The translations under genes and the position numbers were made by a program. From Pseudolactococcus sp041800635 (GTDB taxonomy: Bacteria; Bacillota; Bacilli; Lactobacillales; Streptococcaceae), in contig CP181259.1 in NCBI GenBank assembly GCA_047833645.1, forward strand, positions 2,170,001-2,234,000: a DNA stretch of 64,000 nt, written 5' to 3'. The notes under the pieces were generated by a model. It was given only the letters and a program-made list of their open reading frames with translations, was not told the DNA's origin and did no database searches. Positions 1 through 7,544 of this stretch are shown here, in pieces (the stretch's first letter is position 1; every line of letters starts with the position of its first letter).

Positions 1-1
1 C

Positions 2-1003
2 TTCCTCATCGCCTACCTCGTCTTTTTCCTGACCGGCCTATCCTATGGTCTGGCCCAGGAATATCAACAGGCCATCAATAAATGGCAGGCGACTGACATT
101 CTCCTGTCGGATAAAGCCAATGACAGCCTGTCCATGTCTCAAATCAATCCCAAAATCCTTGACCAGGTGACCGCTAATAAAAAGGCGGTGCTGGCTCAGA
201 CACCTGGGATCATCATCGACAGCAAGGACGACCAGAAGAAACAAAATGTCAGTTTCTTCGGCATTGATGCGGGACAATTTCTCAGACCCAATATCATCGA
301 AGGTAAACTGTTTCAAACAAGAGGTGATGTTGTCGCTGACAAGAGTCTAGAGACCCGCTACGGTTATCAGCTAGGGGATAAAGTCAGACTGGCGACCAAC
401 GATCAGACTTTGACCATCGTCGGTTTTACTGATCAGGCCAAATTTAGTGTGGCGCCTGTCCTTTATACGTCATTAGAGACTTTTCAGCTAATCCGTAATG
501 GTGCCAGCATGGCTGGCCAACAAGCTGCAAGTGTTAATGCCATTGTCACCAAAGGGACGGCTGGCGAAACAGCGGGCTTGAAAAACCTATCGATAGGGGC
601 GTTTATCTACAAGCTGCCGGGCTATAGTGCGCAAGTGATGACTTTCAGCTTTATGATCGGCTTTTTGGTGGTAATCGCGGCCATCGTGATCGGGATTTTC
701 ATCTATGTTTTGACCATGCAGAAAATGGCGATTTTTGGTGTGATGAAGGCGCAGGGGATTTCGAGCGGCTATATCGCGCGGTCCGTGGTGGCGCAGACTT
801 TTGTTCTGGCTTTCACGGGTGTGCTCGCGGGCTTGGTCGCAACGGTACTGTCTGCGCTGGCCCTGCCGGATGCTGTGCCTTTTCAAACTCAGCCGCTATT
901 TTTCGCGGGTATCGCCGTATTAATCGTGGTCGTCGCAATTTTGGGTGCCCTCTTCTCGGTGCGCTCGATTGTGAAACTGGATCCTTTGAGAGCGATTGGC
1001 TAG
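2..1003 (+). CDS. FtsX-type ABC transporter permease, 5' end outside window (HrtB-like)
   Basis: The frame is open from the first bases of the window to a TAG at 1001-1003, so this is the C-terminal part (about 333 residues) of a longer protein. It begins in a hydrophobic segment, continues through a long extracytoplasmic region, and ends with three membrane segments and a short basic tail. This is the MacB/FtsX permease layout (one TM, outer domain, three TMs). The ATPase gene follows 13 bp downstream. Permease-then-ATPase order and the small size resemble the lactococcal heme exporter HrtBA, but no heme-specific residue can be checked here, so the substrate is inferred only. Confidence 0.8.
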   Translation, partial: FLIAYLVFFLTGLSYGLAQEYQQAINKWQATDILLSDKANDSLSMSQINPKILDQVTANKKAVLAQTPGIIIDSKDDQKKQNVSFFGIDAGQFLRPNIIEGKLFQTRGDVVADKSLETRYGYQLGDKVRLATNDQTLTIVGFTDQAKFSVAPVLYTSLETFQLIRNGASMAGQQAASVNAIVTKGTAGETAGLKNLSIGAFIYKLPGYSAQVMTFSFMIGFLVVIAAIVIGIFIYVLTMQKMAIFGVMKAQGISSGYIARSVVAQTFVLAFTGVLAGLVATVLSALALPDAVPFQTQPLFFAGIAVLIVVVAILGALFSVRSIVKLDPLRAIG

Positions 1004-1016
1004 ACTGGAGTAACGG

Positions 1017-1685
1017 ATGTATGCAATAGAATTTAAAACGGTCACCAAGTCTTTTCAAGACGGGGATGACGTCATTGACGCCTTGAAACCCACTGATTTT
1101 GCGGTCAAAAAAGGCGAGTTTGTCGCGATTATTGGCCCGTCGGGATCAGGCAAGAGTACCTTTTTGACCATTGCGGGTGGCTTACAGGCGCCGTCCAATG
1201 GTGAAGTCTTGATTAATGGCAAGACCTTCAGTGGTCAAAAGGAAAAAGAACGCGCCAAATTGCGGTTTGATGAGATCGGCTTTATCCTACAAAGCTCAAA
1301 TTTAGTCCCGTTTTTAACGGTCAAAAACCAGCTCAAACTGGTCGACAAAGTGAGTAAAAGTAAGGCCAGGACAAAAGGTGATGAGTTGCTAGCGCAACTC
1401 GGAGTGGCGTCTCTAGTGAATAAGTATCCAGAGGAGTTATCAGGTGGAGAAAGACAGCGCGTTGCAATCGCTCGTGCGCTCTACCATGATCCCTCAATCA
1501 TCTTAGCGGATGAACCCACAGCAAGTCTTGACACCGACAAGGCCTTTGAAGTCGTGAAAATCCTCGCGGAAGAAACCAAGAAAAAAAATAAAGCCACCAT
1601 CATGGTAACCCATGATTTGCGGCTGGTTGACTATTGTGATAAGGTTTATCTGATGGCAGACGGTGTCTTGCGTGAGCAGAAGTAG
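1017..1685 (+). CDS. ABC transporter ATP-binding protein (HrtA/LolD-like)
   Basis: A 222-residue ATPase that would energise the permease encoded just upstream. Walker A GPSGSGKS lies near residues 40-47, the signature LSGGERQ near 140, Walker B IILADEP near 161-167, and the switch histidine in VTHD near 198. The length is typical of the MacB/LolD/HrtA subfamily. An in-frame ATG follows a GGAG ribosome site at 1007-1010. A hairpin with a T run follows at 1707-1740. Family assignment is firm. The role in heme or peptide export is an inference from gene order. Confidence 0.9.
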   Translation: MYAIEFKTVTKSFQDGDDVIDALKPTDFAVKKGEFVAIIGPSGSGKSTFLTIAGGLQAPSNGEVLINGKTFSGQKEKERAKLRFDEIGFILQSSNLVPFLTVKNQLKLVDKVSKSKARTKGDELLAQLGVASLVNKYPEELSGGERQRVAIARALYHDPSIILADEPTASLDTDKAFEVVKILAEETKKKNKATIMVTHDLRLVDYCDKVYLMADGVLREQK

Positions 1686-1706
1686 CTGGATTTGGAATAC
1701 CCTATG

Positions 1707-1740
1707 AAGCGCTGTGTCGGTGGAGACATGGTGCTTTTTG
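1707..1740 (+). terminator. Terminator of the ABC operon
   Basis: An imperfect hairpin (AAGC...TGTC paired with GACA...GCTT) ends in TTTTTG shortly after the ATPase stop codon. Confidence 0.5.
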
Positions 1741-1893
1741 TTTGGATGTTTATCGTTTAATTTTAATCAAAAAACTGCCTAATTCAAAAGTTAGACAGTT
1801 GATGTGGTCGCACAGCAACCATTTATTAAGATTAGGATGAATATCATATACAATAGTCGGAATTATCAGACTTTATATGTTTTAATATTATTA

Positions 1894-1936
1894 TGTTATA
1901 ATATTCATTGGCACCTCTTTGTCTAGGGAGGAGGTG
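1894..1936 (+). promoter_or_regulatory. Promoter and 5' helix of the toxin mRNA (RNA I-like)
   Basis: An extended -10 (TGTTATAAT, hexamer 1897-1902) sits before a predicted start near 1909. The leader then contains CACCTC (1912-1917), which can pair with GAGGTG (1931-1936). This would bury the GGAGGAGG ribosome site (1926-1933). A 5' helix hiding the ribosome site is a known feature of Fst/par toxin mRNAs. Confidence 0.65.
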
Positions 1937-1942
1937 TCTTAC

Positions 1943-2032
1943 ATGTTTGACTTCTTATTGGAAGTATTAGCAGACGTCATTGCAGGCGTATTGCTCATCG
2001 TCATTGCAAAAATGACGGACAAGGGTAAATAA
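1943..2032 (+). CDS. Fst-like small membrane toxin of a type I toxin-antitoxin
   Basis: A 29-codon gene with a strong but apparently sequestered ribosome site. The peptide begins MFDFLLEVLADVIAG, has one hydrophobic segment (about residues 4-22) and a short charged tail ending DKGK. The size, single TM and charged C-terminus are those of the Fst/Ldr membrane-toxin superfamily, although the usual Pro in the AP motif is replaced (AD). The strongest support is the locus: direct repeats (1953-1965 and 2117-2129), a shared bidirectional terminator, and a convergent antisense promoter, as in the enterococcal pAD1 par system. Such peptides disrupt the membrane when translated. Toxicity here is inferred. 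Confidence 0.72.
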   Translation: MFDFLLEVLADVIAGVLLIVIAKMTDKGK

Positions 2033-2129
2033 CCTAGACAGGTTGCCCGCACACGCTTGACATAAGTGCAAAAAAAGAGCTATGTACACGAATACATAGC
2101 TCTTTGTGCATTTAACTCTTATTGGAAGT
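1953..2129. repeat. 13-bp direct repeats (DRa/DRb) of the par-like locus
   Basis: The 13-mer TCTTATTGGAAGT occurs at 1953-1965, inside the start of the toxin gene, and again at 2117-2129, inside the antisense RNA. In par loci such repeats provide the complementarity by which RNA II blocks translation of RNA I. Confidence 0.75.
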
Positions 2130-2132
2130 TAT
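2070..2132 (-). ncRNA. Antisense antitoxin RNA (RNA II-like)
   Basis: On the minus strand a promoter with TTGACA (2166-2161), a 16-bp spacer and TATAAT (2144-2139) should start a transcript near 2132. It would stop at the bidirectional hairpin (13-bp arms 2074-2086 and 2093-2105), giving an RNA of about 60 nt. It carries the complement of the downstream direct repeat and overlaps the 3' end of the toxin mRNA. Size and convergent layout match RNA II of par systems. Expression is not shown by sequence alone. Confidence 0.7.
2074..2105. terminator. Bidirectional terminator shared by toxin mRNA and antisense RNA
   Basis: Perfect 13-bp arms (AAAGAGCTATGTA and its complement) surround a 6-nt loop, with A/T runs on both sides, so it can end transcription from either strand. 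Confidence 0.85.
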
Positions 2133-2138
2133 GAGTAA

Positions 2139-2166
2139 ATTATACCATAAAAGGTTAGGTTGTCAA
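2139..2166 (-). promoter_or_regulatory. Promoter of the antisense antitoxin RNA
   Basis: Consensus -35 TTGACA and -10 TATAAT with a 16-bp spacer on the minus strand. It is stronger than the toxin promoter, as expected for an antitoxin RNA kept in excess. Confidence 0.75.
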
Positions 2167-2537
2167 ATTTTATGCAAAGCTAAAATAAATAAAATCGTTG
2201 ATAATGTTAACATTCTTTTGTGTATGATAGACAAAAGAAAGAATGAGACTAATATGAAACGATAAGAACTGAGTAAACAGATTACGTGTTAAAATGATTT
2301 GTTGATTGTAATACAGAATAAGTGGCGTGAGACGGTATAATCGGATAGACTGGAATGCTCTGTAAAATAAAAAATGGTCTTTGATTTTCAAGGACCATTT
2401 TGGGTTCACAAGGGCAAATATTGAATAAAGAAGATTTTCTCCATTTTTTGTTGCCGTTTAACTTTTCCATTATTTCAGCCTTATTTACAAAAGTTAAGTG
2501 TACTCACAGATTTTACTTGAAGCGTGAGTGTGCTTGT
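2167..2537. other. AT-rich gap without a convincing gene
   Basis: No open frame here has both a ribosome site and a protein-like composition. The only clear signal is the hairpin at 2371-2401. The stretch separates the par-like locus from the abi gene. Confidence 0.5.
2371..2401. terminator. Bidirectional terminator downstream of the abi gene
   Basis: 13-bp arms at 2371-2383 and 2389-2401 with a 5-nt loop and A/T-rich flanks. It lies beyond the 3' end of the minus-strand abi gene and probably ends its mRNA. Confidence 0.65.
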
Positions 2538-3395
2538 TTAGTCTGTCAAAATTTCAAACCAATCATCTGGGAAACCTATTTCTTTTATGTTTATATACTT
2601 TGAATTTTTGGCTATGAGTTGGTTTAATTGAACGATTCTTTCTGTCCAAGACACCTTATCTTGGATTAAAATCTTGAACAACAGTATTTGAGCAAAAACT
2701 CTATTAGTATTATTGACATTTTTAATTTTACCAGATAGTCTTGGACTATTACTGAATGTGTTCCCATATATCCGCATATTATGAGCTGTCAAATTTCTCG
2801 TAATACGCAAGTTTTCAATCCAGTTATCAAGAGTACTATGTGGTACATCAAATACTTGACTAATTCCTTTCCTGGTTCGATGAGGTAAATTCTTGTAAAA
2901 ATGTTTGATATTACCAAGCGTAAAAAGTTGAATGGCAACCCAAATAGGGAACTTCCCATCATAGTTTGTTACGTGATGTTTTACAAATTTAGCATCTTTA
3001 TTATTTATGACTGCTTTTTTAAAGTCTGAAATGAAGCGTTTATGCTCTGAAGGGTTTTCAAAATTAATCTCTTTAGTATAAAAATAAGGATCTTCTGGAA
3101 AATCAAAAGCTGAGATATAAGCGATTTTCGTTTTTAAAGTCTGTTCTATTTCAGTTAGAAAGTACATGATGATTGAACTTAATTCTTGATCGAATTTATA
3201 TAACGCCACCCCTTGTTCAAAAGTAGTACCTGGACGATATTCACCGTTTTTGTCTTTAAATGGATACAGGTAACCGGTTAAGTTATAGTAATTTATACTT
3301 GATAGTGATATGATGGCATTATTTCTATCCTCTATTGTCAAATTACGTTTTTCCAGTATATCTAGTTGTTCAACATATGTTTTGGCTAATTTCAC
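2538..3395 (-). CDS. Abi_2 (AbiD/AbiF-type) HEPN abortive-infection protein
   Basis: A 285-residue protein starting with GTG behind AAGGAG (3401-3406). It shows Abi_2 family landmarks: INYYNLTGYLYPF near residues 34-46, PIWVAIQLFTLGN near 150-162, and the HEPN RNase motif R-x4-H as RNLTAH at 200-205. Proteins of this family are lactococcal phage-defence factors, and HEPN proteins are usually RNA-cleaving toxins. The only visible promoter is upstream of a terminator-like hairpin at 3418-3459, so the gene would be expressed by read-through. The region is AT-rich and lies in an accessory stretch beside a tRNA. Family assignment is firm. Defence activity is inferred. Confidence 0.88.
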   Translation of the reverse strand: MKLAKTYVEQLDILEKRNLTIEDRNNAIISLSSINYYNLTGYLYPFKDKNGEYRPGTTFEQGVALYKFDQELSSIIMYFLTEIEQTLKTKIAYISAFDFPEDPYFYTKEINFENPSEHKRFISDFKKAVINNKDAKFVKHHVTNYDGKFPIWVAIQLFTLGNIKHFYKNLPHRTRKGISQVFDVPHSTLDNWIENLRITRNLTAHNMRIYGNTFSNSPRLSGKIKNVNNTNRVFAQILLFKILIQDKVSWTERIVQLNQLIAKNSKYINIKEIGFPDDWFEILTD

Positions 3396-3406
3396 AGGTT
3401 CTCCTT

Positions 3407-3467
3407 AAAAATAAAACGACCACGTCAAGGAACGCTTCAATCAGAGGCGTGACGTGGTCTTTATCAT
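3407..3467 (-). ncRNA. Candidate small hairpin RNA immediately upstream of the abi gene
   Basis: On the minus strand transcription should start near 3467. The RNA then forms a hairpin with perfect 10-bp arms GACCACGTCA/TGACGTGGTC (3459-3450 with 3427-3418), followed by the U-rich run GUUUUAUUUUU. This is an intrinsic terminator, so the main product would be an RNA of about 60 nt ending 12-20 nt before the abi start codon. Reports link AbiF-family HEPN proteins to adjacent non-coding RNAs that act as antitoxins. This hairpin is in the right place to be such an RNA, or a transcriptional attenuator of the gene. Confidence 0.6.
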
Positions 3468-3473
3468 ACTTTA

Positions 3474-3502
3474 ATTGTATCTTTTAACGCCCACATTGTC
3501 AA
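3474..3502 (-). promoter_or_regulatory. Promoter of the hairpin RNA / abi unit
   Basis: Minus-strand TTGACA (3502-3497), a spacer of exactly 17 bp, and TACAAT (3479-3474). It is the only good promoter upstream of the abi gene. Confidence 0.75.
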
Positions 3503-3938
3503 TAGAAAATACTTGGCATGGAAGCATACAGAAAAATATCTTTTAATAAGTAATAAGCTACACGACTAGTTTATGTTTAGTTGCTGATTTCAAACTTCTA
3601 TAATTAGTAATATTTATTAAACTTTTTCAAGTTAAAGATTGATGGTATTTGAAACTGATAGATCCTTTATTGCTTTTTATAAAGTGTTACAGTATCCTGA
3701 ATAATTTTACTAATTCAGTTTTAACCGTATCGTACAGATTGTGACTACTGTGTTAGAAATTCAAAAATCCGTAGATATTGAAGAGCTCAATCGTGTCCAA
3801 GTTATTAACGACAGACAATGGCGAAGTCGTTTAACTATTTTTTAATATCTTAGCTGTGCTTTAATTTTACACAAATGTATAAATGTAGTCAAGTTGAGAT
3901 AAATTAAATGACAGGAAGTGTGTTTTACTTCATAAAAA
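3503..3938. other. AT-rich gap with a possible gene remnant
   Basis: The plus-strand frame ending at about 3843 reads through some 40 codons (ending RQWRSRLTIF) but has no start codon or ribosome site. It looks like a degraded coding fragment of unknown origin. Nothing else is recognisable. Confidence 0.35.
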
Positions 3939-3960
3939 GCAACTTCGGTTGAAGCTGCTC
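3939..3960 (-). terminator. Terminator of the NTF2-like gene
   Basis: Arms AGCAACTTC and GAAGCTGCT (one mismatch) with a 4-nt loop. On the minus strand they are followed by TTTTTATG. Confidence 0.6.
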
Positions 3961-3982
3961 ATGTAAAAGAAAAGGTATCCTT

Positions 3983-4393
3983 TTAATCAATAAGGGTTGT
4001 GCCATACGAGTTGTCTATCGCACATAACCATTTCTCATCAATCTTTCGAAAAACGTAGGTTGCTCTTCTTTCCATTGAGAATTCAGATTTTTTAGTTGCA
4101 GATTGATTTGCCTCTAAAAATGTTTGAGCTAAGACAAGGACTGTATCGCCGGAAATGAGATAGACTATTTTACCTTCTATAGGTTTAATAGAATTATCGA
4201 AATAAGTTGCTATTTTGATAAAGGCGGATTTAATTTGTTCGCGTCCTTTAGCGTTCATGCCAGGTTTTACAACTAAAACAGCATCTTCTGTGTAAAAATT
4301 GACAAGATCATCGTATTTTTCTTCATGAATGAGCTTGTCACAAGTATCAATAACTGTTTTGATTTCATTTTCAATTAAATCATGGTTTTGCAT
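3983..4393 (-). CDS. SnoaL/DUF4440-like (NTF2 fold) protein
   Basis: A 136-residue single-domain protein with the usual pattern of the NTF2-like fold: an N-terminal helix, then FYTEDAVLVVKPG, a G-R-E-Q-I helix, and a C-terminal strand pair ending in KWLCAIDNSYG. The length is typical for DUF4440/SnoaL-like proteins, which bind small ligands or act as ketosteroid-isomerase-like enzymes. The ligand cannot be told. ATG follows GGAGG. It stands alone, with its own terminator, between the abi gene and tRNA-Arg. Confidence 0.75.
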   Translation of the reverse strand: MQNHDLIENEIKTVIDTCDKLIHEEKYDDLVNFYTEDAVLVVKPGMNAKGREQIKSAFIKIATYFDNSIKPIEGKIVYLISGDTVLVLAQTFLEANQSATKKSEFSMERRATYVFRKIDEKWLCAIDNSYGTTLID

Positions 4394-4483
4394 TTTTAAA
4401 TTCCTCCGATGTATTACTGAGTATTATATCAAATTCTATTTAAATAGTGTTTTTGGGGAAAATATAAAGGTGAAATCGTAGCA

Positions 4484-4518
4484 AAAGCCCTGCGGTCGTA
4501 TGAAATCGTGGGCTTTTT
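4484..4518. terminator. Hairpin with T run
   Basis: AAAAGCCC pairs with GGGCTTTT followed by TGTT. It is a possible terminator for plus-strand transcription in the gap between the NTF2-like gene and the tRNA. Confidence 0.4.
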
Positions 4519-4536
4519 GTTATCTTTAAAAAATAA

Positions 4537-4557
4537 TTTGGCACATTTTTGGCACAT
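4537..4557. repeat. Tandem GGCACAT repeats next to the tRNA 3' end
   Basis: TTTGGCACAT occurs at 4537-4546 and again at 4548-4557, an 11-bp period, about 50 bp beyond the 3' end of tRNA-Arg. Similar GGCACA iterations occur next to attachment sites of tyrosine-recombinase elements in streptococci. No integrase gene is present here. Confidence 0.4.
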
Positions 4558-4565
4558 GTAAAACA

Positions 4566-4590
4566 AAAACCCTTATTTGACAAGGGTTTT
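4566..4590 (-). terminator. Terminator of tRNA-Arg
   Basis: Perfect arms AAAACCCTT/AAGGGTTTT. On the minus strand they are followed by TGTTTT, just downstream of the tRNA. Confidence 0.75.
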
Positions 4591-4603
4591 CAGCATATAA
4601 AAA

Positions 4604-4675
4604 TGTCCCCCGCCGGAATCGAACCAGCATCAAACCCTTAGGAGGGGCCCGTAATATCCGTTATACTAGAGGGAC
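4604..4675 (-). tRNA. tRNA-Arg (anticodon CCU)
   Basis: The minus strand folds as a tRNA. The acceptor GTCCCTC pairs with the 3' GGGGGAC and the discriminator base is A. The anticodon stem GGCCC/GGGTT encloses the loop CTCCTAA, giving anticodon CCT for the AGG codon. The T-arm contains GGTTCGATTCC. CCA is not encoded. A terminator follows at 4590-4566. Confidence 0.93.
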
Positions 4676-4707
4676 GGATAAATGGCACATGGCCATTTAG
4701 TATTATA

Positions 4708-5817
4708 TCATTTTAGTCTGATAAATTCACCAGCTTTAAGGCTTTTTTCAGGTTGTTTTTGATATTTTTTGACATTTTTTTCGTCGAAGGAGTTGCCGAC
4801 GATGTTGATGACAGTGCCTGATTTGCCCATGCGACCTGTTCGACCAGTCCGGTGGGTATAACTTTCAAGATTAACTGGGATATCAAAGTTAATCACATAG
4901 TCGAGGTCGTCAATATCAAGACCGCGCGCTGCGATATCAGTCGCAAGTAGAAGTGTGATCTTACCATTCTTAAACTTCTCGATAATCGTTTTGCGGAAAC
5001 GACCATTGACATCGCTGGCGATAGACACCGCTGCGATATTTTGGAAAGTTAGTTTTTCTTCGGCATTACCGAGGTCTTCCAGACGGTTAAAGAAGACCAG
5101 ACCGCGCATACCAGGGATGTGTGCGATTTGTCGCAAGAGGTCAATTTTCTTGCGGTTCTCGACTTTGACCATGAAATGGTCAACCGTTGCCTCCGTATTG
5201 TCGACATTAATCTCAACCAAGTTAGGCGCAAAACTCGCCATGGTCTCATAAACTTCGTGGGCCGTCGCGCTAGAAGCGATAAACTGGTAAGCCTTAGGCG
5301 TGCGCGTGATAATCGGCTTGACAAATCGCCACTGAGAATCCTCAAGCAGGTTATCGACTTCATCGAGGATAATCGTATCAATGGCGGTCATCTTGATTTT
5401 CTTGTCCTTAACCAATTCTAGCGCACGACCAGGTGTCGCGACGATAATCTCAGGCCCTTTTTTGATTCGTTCAATCTGGCGTTTAATACTAGCACCGGAA
5501 ATCACTAGATTAGCGGTTAGGCTTAGAGGCGCTGCTAATGATTTGACGACTTCAAAAATTTGACCGGCCAGCTCACTATTGGGGGCTAGAATCAGGAGCT
5601 GTTGCCCCTGTTTTTTTTGTACTTTCAGAAGACTTGGCAAAAGATAAGCCAAGGTTTTACCTGTCCCAGTTGGGCTAGTGGCAAGCACGTTTTGTCTAGA
5701 TGAAATGACATCAAAGGATTGTTGTTGAATCTCTGTAAAGTCAGAGACAGTGGCTAATACATCTGCCCAAACGTCGGGTAGATCAGTTTTTGTCAGCGTC
5801 AAATTTAATTCCTGCAC
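4708..5817 (-). CDS. DEAD-box RNA helicase (short, YfmL-like)
   Basis: A 369-residue helicase core without long extensions. Visible motifs: I SPTGTGKT near 49-56, Ib ATPGRAL near 126, II DEVD instead of DEAD near 150, III SSATA near 178, V DIAARGLD, and VI HRTGRTGR. Such short helicases usually assist ribosome or mRNA remodelling. The apparent start is GTG (5817-5815) with a weak purine-rich ribosome site, and it overlaps the 3' end of the upstream oxidoreductase gene by 35 bp, so the two are probably co-translated. Confidence 0.9.
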   Translation of the reverse strand: MQELNLTLTKTDLPDVWADVLATVSDFTEIQQQSFDVISSRQNVLATSPTGTGKTLAYLLPSLLKVQKKQGQQLLILAPNSELAGQIFEVVKSLAAPLSLTANLVISGASIKRQIERIKKGPEIIVATPGRALELVKDKKIKMTAIDTIILDEVDNLLEDSQWRFVKPIITRTPKAYQFIASSATAHEVYETMASFAPNLVEINVDNTEATVDHFMVKVENRKKIDLLRQIAHIPGMRGLVFFNRLEDLGNAEEKLTFQNIAAVSIASDVNGRFRKTIIEKFKNGKITLLLATDIAARGLDIDDLDYVINFDIPVNLESYTHRTGRTGRMGKSGTVINIVGNSFDEKNVKKYQKQPEKSLKAGEFIRLK

Positions 5818-6778
5818 TTTCTCTCATGGCATAACTTGTTGCAGCAACGTTAATCGCCATGCTTAGCCAGTTTTCATAGTCTTCATAATGTTGTGGGGTA
5901 TTGGGTTTTTCAATTACTCGAGCAAAATCAAGCGCTTCTTCCTGCATGTTATCTTGAGATGTCTTAATCGGCAGTTCAAGCGTCGTGCCATCTAATGCAA
6001 TGAAACGTGCATAGTGGATGGCATTGACCGCATCGAGCACCAGCGTGCCAGTTGTCGTATAAATTTCATTGGGTAAAAATGAATTGTAATTACCGCCTGT
6101 TTTAAGGGCGACTTTAAAGCCATCATACGATAGGACACCGACGCCAGAAACATCGATCCCTGATTCTAGTAATTCGGCGGTATATTGGGCGTATTTTGGC
6201 TTGCCGAAAAAGGCGTGGGCTGCATAAAGTAGGTAAACACCCAAGTCAGCCAATAAGCCACCTGAGAATTTAGGGTTGAATTTATTGGGTAGCTCACCAT
6301 TTAGTAAGGCCGGCATTCTAGATGAGTATTTGGCGTAGGTGAAATCTGCCCCAACGATGACTTTATCAGATAGAAAGTCTCTGATAATCTCAAAGGATTT
6401 TTCATGTAGATTACGCGCTGCTTCAAAGAAAAGGACTTTTTCTTGTGCTGCTAGTTTGATGATCTCATTTAGTTCAGTTGGATTTGAAAAGGCAGGTTTT
6501 TCCACGACGACATTTTTACCAGCTAAAATCGCAGCTTTGGCTTGCTCAAAATGTAGAGAATTCGGACTCGCAACATAAATGACATCCAAATCTGCCCCGA
6601 CAAATTCAGTCAAATTTTCAAAGACATCGACATGATGAAAGTCTTCAGTGAAGGTGACACCACTCGCTAAATTACGCGTATAAATCGCAGAGAAGTGATA
6701 CCGCTTTGTCGATAATGCTGCATCGATAAACGCACGAGAAATCCAGCCTGTGCCAATTACACCAAGTTTTAATGTCAT
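5783..6778 (-). CDS. Gfo/Idh/MocA-family NAD(P)-dependent oxidoreductase
   Basis: A 331-residue protein with an N-terminal Rossmann fold (GVIGTGWIS near residues 6-14), ASPNSLH near 93, and the family signature EKPAF near 118-122, followed by the C-terminal alpha/beta dimerisation domain. These enzymes oxidise sugars, polyols or related compounds. The substrate is not visible. ATG follows AAGGAG. The downstream helicase gene overlaps its 3' end. Confidence 0.88.
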   Translation of the reverse strand: MTLKLGVIGTGWISRAFIDAALSTKRYHFSAIYTRNLASGVTFTEDFHHVDVFENLTEFVGADLDVIYVASPNSLHFEQAKAAILAGKNVVVEKPAFSNPTELNEIIKLAAQEKVLFFEAARNLHEKSFEIIRDFLSDKVIVGADFTYAKYSSRMPALLNGELPNKFNPKFSGGLLADLGVYLLYAAHAFFGKPKYAQYTAELLESGIDVSGVGVLSYDGFKVALKTGGNYNSFLPNEIYTTTGTLVLDAVNAIHYARFIALDGTTLELPIKTSQDNMQEEALDFARVIEKPNTPQHYEDYENWLSMAINVAATSYAMRESAGIKFDADKN

Positions 6779-6836
6779 AATTTATCTCCTTATTATGATG
6801 AGGCCTGTTACCCAAGCCATTGACAACGCGCATCAC

Positions 6837-7544
6837 CTATCGAAAGGGATTCCAAAGCCGACCGCCATTCACGATAATCAAGATGAGACTCATGATAAGC
6901 GCCAAGCCAGCCAGCCCGATGGCCCGTTTATCGCGCTCGGTAATCGGGCGCATCTGAAGCCAAGTTCTTTTTTGTTTTTTGCCAAAATGTCGGCTGGCCA
7001 GTGTCTTTTCGTGCTTTGCTTTCAGCAAAAATCGAACAGCGTCAAGCCTTGAAAACTTTTGATTTTGAGCGACAGCAGCAGCACGAAGTTTGACCGCCTT
7101 TGCTTTTAACTCTGGTCCAAACCCGAAAAGTCGACCGATTTTGTAAGCCAGTCGATAAGGTAGGCCAATCGCATTGAGACTGGCAGCAATCTCTGAAGGC
7201 TGACTGGTCAGTAAGAAAATCTGTAAAAATGTCAGGATGATGACATCTTTTAGGAAAATGTTGAGCAGATAAAGGGCTTCTTGAAGGGTCAAGTCTGTGA
7301 TCCAACTGATATTGTAGTGGTAGAGTGTCACACCATAATCAGGATTGAGACTAAACATGATCACAAGATGCAGGCCAACCAAAAGCCAAAGCCACTTGGC
7401 AAACTTAAGTTTCGCAGGGATAAAACAAGCCAGAGCGATCAAAGCCAGTAGACCCAAGAAGCGGGTGTCGTTAGAAACAAGGGCAGCGACCATGGTCAGG
7501 ATAAAGATGAGAAATTTCGTAAAGGGGGTCAGGGATTTGAGCAT
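6837..7544 (-). CDS. ECF transporter T component (EcfT/CbiQ-like)
   Basis: A 235-residue membrane protein with four or five hydrophobic segments, three of them in the N-terminal half, and a cytoplasmic basic region containing LPYRLAYKIGR near 138. This is the CbiQ/EcfT layout that couples ATPases to a substrate-binding S component. ATG overlaps the stop of the upstream ATPase gene (TGATG), preceded by AGGAGGT. No S component is adjacent. One occurs about 25 kb away at 33275. Confidence 0.8.
   Translation of the reverse strand: MLKSLTPFTKFLIFILTMVAALVSNDTRFLGLLALIALACFIPAKLKFAKWLWLLVGLHLVIMFSLNPDYGVTLYHYNISWITDLTLQEALYLLNIFLKDVIILTFLQIFLLTSQPSEIAASLNAIGLPYRLAYKIGRLFGFGPELKAKAVKLRAAAVAQNQKFSRLDAVRFLLKAKHEKTLASRHFGKKQKRTWLQMRPITERDKRAIGLAGLALIMSLILIIVNGGRLWNPFR

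Noticed and set aside
2400..2603. Plus-strand open frame of 67 codons
   Set aside because: No ribosome site; it starts in a terminator hairpin and runs antisense into the abi gene.
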